Source: Caldilinea sp. CFX5 | Lineage (GTDB): Bacteria; Chloroflexota; Anaerolineae; Caldilineales; Caldilineaceae | Reading direction: 5' to 3' | Length of the DNA: 45,868 nucleotides | Assembly (NCBI GenBank): GCA_021405325.1 | Contig: QWII01000081.1 | Coordinates: 1 to 45,868 of the forward strand | Part shown: positions 31,730-39,014 of the stretch, in pieces | Layout: each line of letters begins with the position of its first letter | Numbering within the stretch: position 1 is the first letter of the stretch | The notes under the pieces: model-generated | Database searches by the model: none | What the model saw: the letters and a program-made list of their open reading frames with translations, nothing else | Told to the model about the DNA's origin: nothing | Made by a program: the position numbers and the translations under genes

Positions 31730-32857
31730 TTATTCAGTCTGTCCCACCACGCCCTCAACCAACCAATCGGTCGAGTCGAGGAGTTCGATACCGCCGGCTT
31801 CGCCTTCGGGGATGCGGACTTCGCCTTTGTTGTCCAGGATCGGGCCTTGGAAGATCTTCAGTTCGCCGCTGATCAGCTTGGCTTTGGCCTCTTCGATTTG
31901 GGCCTTGGTCTCGTCACTGACGGCGGGGCCGAAGGGGGCCAGGGTGACGTAATCGGTTTCGACGCCGCCACGGATATGTTCACTCTTCCAGGAGCCATCT
32001 TCGATCGAGTTGACAATGCGCGTGAAGAGCGGACCCCAGGTATAGGCCACGCCGGTCAACCAGCCGTTGGGGGCGAATTCTTGCAGCGCATCCGAGTGGA
32101 AGCCGACGACAAAGATACCCCGCTCTTCCGCCGTCTTGACCACAGTGATGGGCGAGTCCACAATCATCGTCACCACATCAGCGCCGGCATCGGCCAGGGC
32201 ATTGGTGGCGGCGGCTTCCTTGGTCGGGTCGACCCACGAGCCGTTGATCACCAGCGTGGTCGTCACATCCGGGTTGACCGACTTGGCGCCCAGGTGGAAA
32301 GCATTGACCGAGGCCAGAATGTTGGGAATCGGGAAAGCAGTGATAAAGCCTAGTTGATTGGACTTGGTGGCCTTGCCCGCAGCGATCCCGGCCAGATACA
32401 TGGCTTCAAAGTTGTTGCCCCAGTAGGTGCCCAGATTATCGGCCAGTTTGAAGCCGGCCGGGTGCATAAAGGTGACATTGGGATATTTGGCCGCCACATT
32501 GAGCGCCGGGTCGAGATAGCCAAAGCTCTGCGGGAAGATAATGGTGGCGCCCTGTTGGATCATGTTCTCCATCATCCGTTCGGCGTCGGCGCTTTCCGGC
32601 ACATTCTCGGCTTCGATCAACTCGACGTTGGGCAGGCTCTCCTTCATAGCGAGCAATCCGGCATGGTGCGCCTGGTTATAGCCGGCATCGGTGATCGAGC
32701 CGACATGCAAAGCGCCGATGATAATCTTTTCCCCTGCCGGCGCGGCTGCCGATCCACTGTCGGTGGCGGGCGCGGCGGTCGGCATCGCACAAGCGGCACT
32801 GAGCGCCAACACGGCGAGCAAACTCAAAACTTTCCAATACAACGACTGCATTTTCAT
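31730..32857 (-). CDS. BMP-family ABC transporter substrate-binding lipoprotein
   Basis: About 375 residues from the ATG at 32857 (MKMQSLYWKVLSLLAVLALS). A frame extended to 32959 runs into the palindrome and is not believed. The signal peptide ends in SAAC with Cys23 as probable lipidation site, followed by an Ala/Pro linker. The mature part matches the PnrA/BMP fold (IIIGALHVGSITDAGYNQAH; MMENMIQQGATIIFPQSFGY; VGFHSDALQEFAPNGWLTGV). BMP proteins bind nucleosides, and some bind other nitrogen-rich solutes. Two permeases and an ATPase of the matching type lie upstream in the operon. Confidence 0.92.
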   Translation of the reverse strand: MKMQSLYWKVLSLLAVLALSAACAMPTAAPATDSGSAAAPAGEKIIIGALHVGSITDAGYNQAHHAGLLAMKESLPNVELIEAENVPESADAERMMENMIQQGATIIFPQSFGYLDPALNVAAKYPNVTFMHPAGFKLADNLGTYWGNNFEAMYLAGIAAGKATKSNQLGFITAFPIPNILASVNAFHLGAKSVNPDVTTTLVINGSWVDPTKEAAATNALADAGADVVTMIVDSPITVVKTAEERGIFVVGFHSDALQEFAPNGWLTGVAYTWGPLFTRIVNSIEDGSWKSEHIRGGVETDYVTLAPFGPAVSDETKAQIEEAKAKLISGELKIFQGPILDNKGEVRIPEGEAGGIELLDSTDWLVEGVVGQTE

Positions 32858-32931
32858 AGAAACGTTTGTCTCCTTTGGTAAAAGTAACTGCGATGTTGAA
32901 ATACGATGATGGCTTTTAGTAATCATACCGC

Positions 32932-32984
32932 TCGCAGCCAGTCCGTGACTGGCGATCATCGCCAGTCACGGACTGGCTGCGAGC
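32932..32984. repeat. Perfect 26-bp palindrome with 1-nt loop
   Basis: Arms of 26 bp (CTCGCAGCCAGTCCGTGACT, continuing GGCGAT) flank a single base; coordinates are accurate to one base. It begins 7 bp after the stop of the second permease and precedes the binding-protein gene on the minus strand. In a BMP operon such a hairpin could stabilise the upstream or downstream transcript. Confidence 0.88.
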
Positions 32985-32990
32985 AGGTTT

Positions 32991-33908
32991 TTAGGAACGC
33001 ATCCCCTCAAAGACGGTGCTGAGACCGGCCGGCATGGTATAGCCGGGGCGTTTCCGTAGAGCCAGCAAGACGCCCAGTGTCAGCAGATAGGGCAACATAT
33101 CAAGCAGGAACGGCGAAATGGGTGCGCCGCGTGCTTGCAATTGCAACTGGAAGGCCAGCGCGCCGCCAAAGAGTAACGCCCCCCAGACGGCTCGTACCGG
33201 ACTCCACGCCGCAAAGATGACCAGCGCCACCGCAATAAAGCCGCGCCCGGCAGTCATCTGTTCCGTCCAGACGCCGGTGTAACCGAGCGATAGGTGGGCG
33301 CCGCCCAGCCCAGCCAACAGACCGCCGATAAAGACGGCTTGATATTGCAAGTAGGTTGGCTGCAAGCCGGCAGCGTAAGCGACTGTTTTATCTTCACCCA
33401 CGGTGCGCAACGACAGCCCCCACCGCGTCTGTGTCAATAACCAGGATAAGAGGAACGCGATGGGAACCACAGCGTAGATCAGGACATCATGGTTGAAAAG
33501 CACACGACCGACCACTGGCAGATCAGCCAACGCGGGAATCGGCCAGTTGGGCAGGCCATCGACCAGTTGTCCAACATAGGGGCGACCGATGAGTGCGCTC
33601 AGCCCAATGCCGAGAAAACCCAAGGTTAACCCGCTTGCCAGTTGGTTGGCGCCCCGTGTAATGACCAGATAGGCAAAGAGCAGGTGAAACAGTCCACCCG
33701 CCAGCATCGCCGCCAACAAGCCGACAAAGGGATTCTCCGTTTGGTGCGTTGCGGCAAAGCCCACCGACGCCCCGATCAACATGGTGCCTTCGACGCCCAA
33801 GTTAATCACCCCGGCCCGTTCACTGATCACTTCCCCCAGCGCCGCATAAAGGACGGATGTCCCCGCTCCGATAGCGCCAGTCAATACACCAATGATAAAA
33901 CTTAACAC
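32991..33908 (-). CDS. BMP-type ABC transporter permease (second subunit)
   Basis: 305 residues with about eight membrane helices. The N-terminus reads GTSVLYAALGEVISERAGVI then NLGVEGTMLIGA, the NLGxEGxMLxGA signature of BPD_transp_2 (RbsC-like) permeases in nucleoside-type importers. A cytoplasmic loop TRWGLSLRTVGEDKTVAYAA likely contacts the ATPase. Cotranscribed with the other permease across a 93-bp gap filled by a hairpin. Confidence 0.92.
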   Translation of the reverse strand: MLSFIIGVLTGAIGAGTSVLYAALGEVISERAGVINLGVEGTMLIGASVGFAATHQTENPFVGLLAAMLAGGLFHLLFAYLVITRGANQLASGLTLGFLGIGLSALIGRPYVGQLVDGLPNWPIPALADLPVVGRVLFNHDVLIYAVVPIAFLLSWLLTQTRWGLSLRTVGEDKTVAYAAGLQPTYLQYQAVFIGGLLAGLGGAHLSLGYTGVWTEQMTAGRGFIAVALVIFAAWSPVRAVWGALLFGGALAFQLQLQARGAPISPFLLDMLPYLLTLGVLLALRKRPGYTMPAGLSTVFEGMRS

Positions 33909-33937
33909 AAGCTACCCCTTCTTGTATGTTCGTTGGT

Positions 33938-33998
33938 ATGTTCGTTGGTATGTTCGTTGGTTGAGCCTGTCGAAACCAACGAACATACCAACGAACAT
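33938..33998. repeat. Perfect 25-bp inverted repeat with 12-nt tandem units and GAGCCTGTCGA loop
   Basis: Arms 33938-33962 and 33974-33998 are perfect. The left side carries three tandem copies of TATGTTCGTTGG (about 33925-33960), of which two pair. The 11-nt loop GAGCCTGTCGA lies within TTGAGCCTGTCGAAA and matches the 24494-24562 loop apart from one C/T change. It sits between the two permease genes. Confidence 0.92.
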
Positions 33999-34001
33999 GC
34001 C

Positions 34002-35063
34002 CTACGCCTTTTTCGCCCGAAAAAAATTCCCCAGCACAATAAAGAGAATTAGCGCCATGAGAATATTCACAGTGGAAAAGGGAACATTCTGCGTAATCTG
34101 CAAGGTGTCGCCGCCCAGGGCGATAACCGCCAGCAGGAAGGCCATGCCAACGGCGGCAAAGGGGCTGTGACCGGCCAGCCAACTGATCAAAAAGCCGACA
34201 TAACCATAGCCCGGCGAAAAGGCGGGGCGCAAGCGCCCTTGAATCGCCATTACTTCGCCGACGCCGGCCAACCCGGCCAGCCCGCCGGCGATGATCATGC
34301 TCAAGATCAAGTAGCGGGCAATGGGGAAGCCATGCCGGAGCGCCGCCTCCGGGTTGCCGCCGATGGCGCGCATGGCGTAGCCCCAACGGGTGTAGCGTAG
34401 CAGGAAAAAGATCAAAACGACGGCCAGCAACCCCAAGGGCAAGACGAGATGTACACGCGTGCCGCCAAACTGGGGCAGGAGAAAGGCGTCGGCAAAGCGC
34501 ACGGTTTGGGGGAAGTTGGCGCTCTCCGGGTCGCGCCAGGCGCCATAGATAAAGTAGTTGACAAACTGAAGCGCCACATAGTTGAGCAGCAGCGTCGCGA
34601 TCACCTCGTTGAGCCACCCCTTGGCGCGCAGATAGGCCGGGATCGCCGCCCATAGGCCGCCGCCGATAAAGCCCAGCAACAACACAGCGGTCAACGCTAA
34701 TGGCCGCGGCAGATCGCCTAAGGAGAGCGCTCCCCACGTCGCCAGCCATGCGCCCATGTAAATTTGCCCTTCGCCACCCACATTGACCAATCCCAAACGC
34801 GCCGGCAACAGCACCGCCAGCGCGCAGAGCAGCAATGGGATCAGCTTGACCAGCACTTCCGACCAGCCGTAGCGACTGCCGAGAGTCTGACGGAAAATAT
34901 CACTATAGGCCCGCAGCGGGTCTTTGCCAAAGAGCAGCAAAACGACGCCGAAACAGAGCAGCGCCGTCACCATGATCAAGAGCGGGCGCACATAAGGCAG
35001 GAAGAGCGTGCGTGCGGTGCGCGGGGATTGTTCCGGTAGCACCAGACTTTGTGGCGTTGCCAT
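34002..35063 (-). CDS. BMP-type ABC transporter permease (first subunit)
   Basis: 353 residues with about nine to ten membrane helices after a cytoplasmic N-terminus. The RbsC-like signature appears as ARLGLVNVGGEGQIYMGAWL. A cytoplasmic loop TRWGYAMRAIGGNPEAALRH corresponds to the ATPase-contact region. It begins 5 bp after the ATPase stop, so translation is probably coupled. It forms the channel with the 32991-33908 protein. Confidence 0.92.
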   Translation of the reverse strand: MATPQSLVLPEQSPRTARTLFLPYVRPLLIMVTALLCFGVVLLLFGKDPLRAYSDIFRQTLGSRYGWSEVLVKLIPLLLCALAVLLPARLGLVNVGGEGQIYMGAWLATWGALSLGDLPRPLALTAVLLLGFIGGGLWAAIPAYLRAKGWLNEVIATLLLNYVALQFVNYFIYGAWRDPESANFPQTVRFADAFLLPQFGGTRVHLVLPLGLLAVVLIFFLLRYTRWGYAMRAIGGNPEAALRHGFPIARYLILSMIIAGGLAGLAGVGEVMAIQGRLRPAFSPGYGYVGFLISWLAGHSPFAAVGMAFLLAVIALGGDTLQITQNVPFSTVNILMALILFIVLGNFFRAKKA

Positions 35064-35068
35064 CGTTC

Positions 35069-36640
35069 TTATTCTCCCCCTGTCATCAGATGCCCGACCC
35101 GATGGGCGTCATACTCGTTAGGCTGTAAGCGCCCTACAATCTGGCCGTGATAGAGGACCAGCAAGCGGTCGCTCAAGGTAAACAACTCGTCCATATCCTC
35201 CGAAAAGAGCAACACAGCGGCGCCTTCCTGCCGACACCGCAGCAACAGTTGGCGCATCGCTTCGGCGTTCGCCACATCCAACCCACGGGCCGGATAGTAG
35301 GCCAGCAAAACCTTGGGCTTGCGCGCCACTTCACGCGCCACCACCACTCGTTGCAAATTGCCGCCGGATAGCGTCTCCACCGGCGCCGCCAACCGGGGCG
35401 CTTTGGCCGCAAAGACAGTGCCCAACGCCTGCGCCGCCGTCTTTTGCACCCCGGCCCAGTTCATCACCAGCCCGCCAAAGCGCGTATGCTGCGCCTGTTC
35501 ACCAAGAATCATATTCTCGGCCACAGTCATGCCACGGATCGCACCCATCTGCAAGGCATCTTCCGGGATACAAGCGACGCCGGTGGTGCGGATGACGGCG
35601 GGCGACCAGTAGGTTGCATTCTCGCTGTTGAGGAAGCGTTCGCCCCGCTCCAGCAAGAGCAGCCCAAGAATGGCATCGCCCAGTTCGCGCTGACCGTTGC
35701 CCGAAACCCCGGCCACCCCAACAATTTCGCCGCCAAAGAGTTGCAAATCAATCCCCGCGAGGCGACTGCCGCCTTGCTGGGGGGCGGCGGAAACTTGCCG
35801 TAATTCCACCAGCGCGCGCCGGTCAGCCCCGCGCTCGGGCGACAGTTGACCGTTGGTAGCTGTTTCGTTTGTTAACGAATGGGGTTGTAGGTCAGGTGCT
35901 TTGGTGGGTGTCTTGCCCAACATCATCTGAATAATCGCCGCCGGTGTGGCGTCGGCGCGTGTTAGTATACCCGCGACCGCACCTTGACGCAAGACAGTGA
36001 TGCGGTCGGCAATCGCCATCACTTCCGGTAACTTGTGGGTGATAAAGAGGATGGCATAGCCATCGGCCTTGAGGCGTTGTACAACCTGGAAGAAGCCCTC
36101 TACCTCCTGGGGCGCCAGAACGCTGGTCGGCTCATCGAAGATCAAGATACGGGCGTCACTGAGCAGCACCTTGAGAATTTCCAATCGTTGGCGTTCGCCA
36201 ATCGCCAGGGCGCCGACGCGCCGTTGCAGGTCAATTGGTAACCCATACCGTTCCGCCAGCGCCTGCACCCGCTGCTCGATCACCGGATATTGCAGTCGGC
36301 CCCGCATATCGGGCAGAAAGAGGGCAATGTTTTCCAGCACGGTCATGGCCGGCACCAGGGTGAAATTTTGAAAGACCATACCGATGCCCAGTTGGCGACC
36401 GACCTGGGGCGAGGGAATGGTCACCGGTTCGCCCTTGAGCCGGATTTCGCCGGCGCTGGGCTGGTGAAAGCCGTAGAGCGACTTCATGAGCGTACTCTTG
36501 CCGGCACCGTTCTCGCCCAAGACGGCGTGAACTTCACCGGCATAGACCGCCAGATCAATCGCCTGGTTGGCGACAAAGGCGCCAAACCGTTTGGTCAAGC
36601 CGCGCGTCTCTAATAGGGGCTTTGCTGATAGCTGTTCCAT
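35069..36640 (-). CDS. BMP-type ABC transporter ATP-binding protein, two ABC domains
   Basis: 523 residues from the ATG at 36640, backed by GAGGAGG; a frame extended to 36880 would overlap the upstream gene. ABC domain 1 has Walker [10 protein letters not shown] (42-50), signature-like [13 protein letters not shown] and Walker [13 protein letters not shown] domain 2 (about 255-523) has a degenerate P-loop [11 protein letters not shown] but a good signature [12 protein letters not shown]. Duplicated ABCs with a weak second P-loop are usual for RbsA/NupO-type proteins. Walker B of the second half reads [12 protein letters not shown], lacking the usual Asp-Glu pair. It energises the importer encoded downstream. 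Confidence 0.92.
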   Translation of the reverse strand: MEQLSAKPLLETRGLTKRFGAFVANQAIDLAVYAGEVHAVLGENGAGKSTLMKSLYGFHQPSAGEIRLKGEPVTIPSPQVGRQLGIGMVFQNFTLVPAMTVLENIALFLPDMRGRLQYPVIEQRVQALAERYGLPIDLQRRVGALAIGERQRLEILKVLLSDARILIFDEPTSVLAPQEVEGFFQVVQRLKADGYAILFITHKLPEVMAIADRITVLRQGAVAGILTRADATPAAIIQMMLGKTPTKAPDLQPHSLTNETATNGQLSPERGADRRALVELRQVSAAPQQGGSRLAGIDLQLFGGEIVGVAGVSGNGQRELGDAILGLLLLERGERFLNSENATYWSPAVIRTTGVACIPEDALQMGAIRGMTVAENMILGEQAQHTRFGGLVMNWAGVQKTAAQALGTVFAAKAPRLAAPVETLSGGNLQRVVVAREVARKPKVLLAYYPARGLDVANAEAMRQLLLRCRQEGAAVLLFSEDMDELFTLSDRLLVLYHGQIVGRLQPNEYDAHRVGHLMTGGE

Positions 36641-36644
36641 GCCG

Positions 36645-37052
36645 CTATGCGCCTCCTCTGTTTTTGCTTGCCATGTAGGCGCGCCAGCCGCCATAGTGGG
36701 TGATCTCAACGCCGGTCGCACACAGATAAGCCTCACCGAGGACGCCCAGCATACTTTCGCCTGTATCCAGGGTAATCCGCCCGATGCAGAGACCGGCCGG
36801 CTCCTGTTGCAAGATGGTAGCAATCGCCGCCGCCGGCAATTCCCAGATTTCCAGGGCGATAGAGCGTCCGCCCTCGGCAAAACGCATCATCGCCGGGTGG
36901 CGATCCTGGATCGTCCACAGGCGATAGGCGGCATCGGTGGCGGCTTCACGTACAAAGCGGGCGCCTACATTTAACAGATTTTGATTCAGTTCCAAACCGC
37001 GCATTAGTGTACCGTTTACAGCAAGATAGACAGTTGTCACAGAACTCTCCAT
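36645..37052 (-). CDS. Stand-alone domain like the allophanate hydrolase C-terminal (AtzF) domain
   Basis: 135 residues from the ATG at 37052 ([19 protein letters not shown]). The sequence shows [18 protein letters not shown], then [38 protein letters not shown] and a C-terminal [14 protein letters not shown]. This is the order seen in the C-terminal, gamma-glutamylcyclotransferase-like domain of allophanate hydrolase. The amidase half is absent. It ends 4 bp before the ATPase start, whose ribosome site lies within its last codons, so the two are tightly coupled. Assignment is by recognition of the domain pattern, not by search. The activity of the free domain is unknown. Confidence 0.65.
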   Translation of the reverse strand: MESSVTTVYLAVNGTLMRGLELNQNLLNVGARFVREAATDAAYRLWTIQDRHPAMMRFAEGGRSIALEIWELPAAAIATILQQEPAGLCIGRITLDTGESMLGVLGEAYLCATGVEITHYGGWRAYMASKNRGGA

Positions 37053-37079
37053 TTTTTGGGATTGTGGTAGGTAGCGACC

Positions 37080-37085
37080 ATTATA
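37080..37085 (-). promoter_or_regulatory. Promoter -10 of the BMP operon
   Basis: TATAAT on the minus strand at 37080-37085, within GTGTATAATGG, 28 nt upstream of the first gene. The -35 is weak. The remainder of the 37053-37352 gap shows no gene or strong repeat; GAAGGAGAAG just before 37353 is the ribosome site of the plsC-like gene. Confidence 0.5.
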
Positions 37086-37352
37086 CACGATCTAGCAGCA
37101 GAATGGATGTTTTTTGATCTTACAAAAGAGCATATCCCATCGCCTATAGCGGATCTGCACAATGTTTTCTATACAAAAGCGCTATTTTTGCCCAATCATT
37201 ACAAAGATTTAAGCGTTTTTCGGTATAAGCAATAGTGCTCCAGGGTGAAGGGCCGTAAATAAACACCTCTACCTGATGCATTTGCGTTTCCATTACAGTG
37301 GTGGCAATATTCATGAAAATCAGCATCACACGCTTTTTTGTGAAGGAGAAGT

Positions 37353-38108
37353 ATGCAGCCAATCAAAGGGATTTCAAATTTTATTTTGGGCTGGTCTTTG
37401 TTGCTTTTTGGCCGGTTGGCCAGTCGAGTATTGCTGAATCTGCGGATCGACGGGCTGGAGAATGTACCGAAAGATGGGCCGTTGATTGTGATTGCCAACC
37501 ACTTTAGTTGGTTTGATGCGCCGCTCTTGACCCTGAGCTTGCCCTTTCAGCCGGCCTTTATGGTCGCCAGCGAGTCGCAGCGCTTCTGGTTTGTGCGCAT
37601 GTTTATGCGCGCCTTTCATGGCATTCCCATCTGGCGTGGTCAAGTTGACCGCAAAGCATTGAGCGCTGCTATCGACCGTCTGCGTCAGGGCCGCGCCGTC
37701 GCTATTTTCCCCGAAGGGGGCATCGACCCGCGTTATGCCGAACGCCGGGCGCGTGGTGAAGTAATTGTGGAAGATAGCTACGGCTTTATCTCCCGCTATG
37801 ACGCCCAACTGACGCACCCGGAACCGGGGACAGCCTACCTGGCCTTACAGAGCCAAGCGCGTATCTTACCGGTGGCGTTGTTAGGCACGGAAAAGATTTT
37901 GCCGAACATCATGAAGGTCCGGCGCACTAATGTCACGATTCGCATCGGGCCGGCCTTTGGCCCTTTGACGATTGAACCTAATTTGCAAAAGACCGAACGC
38001 CGCCATCGCTTAGATCGCCTAGCCGAGCAGATCATGCAACGGGTCGCGATTCTCTTTCCGCCGGAGAATCGCGGGCCATATCGTAATTTGAATCGCGAAC
38101 CGATCTAG
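37353..38108 (+). CDS. plsC: 1-acyl-sn-glycerol-3-phosphate acyltransferase family protein
   Basis: 251 residues. The PlsC signature is clear: NHFSWFDAPLL with catalytic His50 and Asp55, and phosphate-binding FPEGGID with Glu121. The N-terminus has one hydrophobic stretch (about 8-24). It transfers an acyl chain to lysophosphatidate or a related lysolipid at the inner membrane. Start ATG 37353 has GAAGGAGAAG upstream. Monocistronic, divergent from the BMP operon, and followed by a bidirectional terminator. Family certain; the exact acceptor is not. Confidence 0.88.
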   Translation: MQPIKGISNFILGWSLLLFGRLASRVLLNLRIDGLENVPKDGPLIVIANHFSWFDAPLLTLSLPFQPAFMVASESQRFWFVRMFMRAFHGIPIWRGQVDRKALSAAIDRLRQGRAVAIFPEGGIDPRYAERRARGEVIVEDSYGFISRYDAQLTHPEPGTAYLALQSQARILPVALLGTEKILPNIMKVRRTNVTIRIGPAFGPLTIEPNLQKTERRHRLDRLAEQIMQRVAILFPPENRGPYRNLNREPI

Positions 38109-38129
38109 ACGAGAACTTACCTGATCTGA

Positions 38130-38176
38130 GCGCGCCGGCTGCCGACATCCTTGTCGGTAGCCGGCCGGCGTTCCCA
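38130..38176. repeat. GC-rich inverted repeat, REP-like
   Basis: GCGCCGGCTGCCGACATCC is followed by TTGTCGGTAGCCGGCCGGCG and TTCCC, making an imperfect stem (GCCGGCTGCCGACA against TGTCGGTAGCCGGC). The GGCGTTCCC end resembles the REP-like elements at 10186 and 18771. Confidence 0.6.
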
Positions 38177-38198
38177 GGTTGTTGCGCAGCTTCTCAAA

Positions 38199-38233
38199 AC
38201 AAAAGGCCGTCACGCTAAGTGACGGCCTTTTGT
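38199..38233. terminator. Bidirectional intrinsic terminator
   Basis: ACAAAAGGCCGTCAC (38199-38213) and its complement (38219-38233) flank the 5-nt loop GCTAA. A-run on one side and T-run on the other terminate both convergent genes. This is the clearest conventional terminator in the window. Confidence 0.92.
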
Positions 38234-38239
38234 TTCAAT

Positions 38240-38614
38240 CTATATTTCTTCCAATTCATCAACTTCTACTTTACTATGTCCATTTTGACTAAGTCCGTTT
38301 TGACCAAGCAGACGCAACAACTCACGAATCACATCATCAATGCGGCGCTTATAACGCAACAATTCGCGGCGACACTCGACCTCTGCCGGTGATTCGGTCT
38401 TAAACGCACGCAATGATTCCTCGAGTTCCACATCGATCCGGGCCTCATATTTGTTGAGGATGCGGCCCCGTAAGAACTCACGCATTAATTTGGCTACGGT
38501 TGTGTCATAGTCGGTCAAATCGTTATGCAGATCTACCAGGCGATCCGATGCAATCGCCGGCATCGGCATCGCCCGCAAAGTCTCCCAAGCTCGGTTTAAT
38601 TTTCGTCGTTGCAC
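38240..38614 (-). CDS. Small helical protein of unknown function
   Basis: About 124 residues if started at the GTG at 38614, which has AGAGGA upstream; a TTG at 38644 or ATG at 38566 are alternatives. The product is charged and helical (REFLRGRILNKYEARIDVEL; CRRELLRYKRRIDDVIRELL) with an acidic C-terminus. It has no membrane segment or known motif. It is preceded by the twin GGTATACC operator-like site, so it seems specifically regulated. Convergent with plsC. Confidence 0.55.
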   Translation of the reverse strand: MQRRKLNRAWETLRAMPMPAIASDRLVDLHNDLTDYDTTVAKLMREFLRGRILNKYEARIDVELEESLRAFKTESPAEVECRRELLRYKRRIDDVIRELLRLLGQNGLSQNGHSKVEVDELEEI

Positions 38615-38664
38615 GATTCCTCTACATGAGCAAATGGTTAGCAAGGTTGATCGGGCAGAAAGGG

Positions 38665-38700
38665 TGGTATACCAAAATTATAGCAGCTTTTGGTATACCA
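38665..38700 (-). promoter_or_regulatory. Twin GGTATACC palindromes flanking a -10 box
   Basis: Arms 38665-38677 (TGGTATACCAAAA) and 38688-38700 are perfect inverted copies, each containing the palindrome GGTATACC, 26 bp centre to centre. The minus-strand TATAAT at 38677-38682 lies between them. This geometry suits a repressor dimer pair controlling the 38240-38614 gene. Confidence 0.55.
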
Positions 38701-38747
38701 CAAAAAAACGGAAGGAAAGAATTGCAGTATAGGTAGATAGGGAAATA

Positions 38748-38809
38748 GGGAAACAGGTAGACAGGTAAATAAGTTGTTGCCACCATGTTTACCTGTCTAC
38801 CTGTTTCCC
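38748..38809. repeat. Perfect 22-bp inverted repeat, period 8
   Basis: Arms 38748-38769 and 38788-38809, perfect, 18-nt loop. Words GGTAGACA and GGTAAA repeat those at 6693-6761, 32 kb away, making this the only pair of hairpins with related arms. It lies between the small helical gene and recA, upstream of the recA promoter. Confidence 0.9.
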
Positions 38810-38846
38810 TGTCTACCTGTTTACCTACTTTCCGTTCTCATCCAAT

Positions 38847-38875
38847 TTGACTTGCTAGAACACATGAGCTATACT
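38847..38875 (+). promoter_or_regulatory. recA promoter with LexA-box-like spacer
   Basis: TTGACT at 38847-38852 and TATACT at 38870-38875 with an exact 17-bp spacer. The spacer ends in GAACACATGAGC (38858-38869), close to the Gram-positive type SOS box core (GAACRNRYGTTC) in its first nine positions but not in the last three. LexA control of recA is therefore likely. Confidence 0.6.
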
Positions 38876-38906
38876 GTGACAACATGCGATTGTGTCGGTA
38901 GAGCCT

Positions 38907-38965
38907 GATAGTAGCACCCGGCGGATGTTACACTCTGTTATAGCACACTGCCGGGTGCTACTATC
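38907..38965 (+). repeat. 16-bp inverted repeat in the recA leader
   Basis: Arms 38907-38922 (GATAGTAGCACCCGGC) and 38950-38965, perfect, 27-nt loop. It lies within the roughly 130-nt 5' leader of recA and would form a stem in the mRNA. Confidence 0.8.
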
Positions 38966-39014
38966 GGGCCAGGACAAAGAGCTTTTGCGATCAGAATATG
39001 CTTGAGAGGGAATT

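Noticed and set aside
32858..32959. 34-residue N-terminal extension of the BMP binding protein
   Set aside because: It would place the lipoprotein signal peptide internally and runs into the palindrome.
33925..33998. CRISPR-like tandem repeat
   Set aside because: Units are 12 bp, contiguous and mirrored; there are no spacers and no cas genes.
31662..33998. Hairpins of the BMP operon as ordinary terminators
   Set aside because: They lie between genes of one operon and lack T-runs, so termination of the operon at each is unlikely; kept as repeats.
33820..34749. 309-codon minus-strand frame across the two permease genes
   Set aside because: It translates the inverted repeat between the permeases and overlaps both in another frame; no motif.
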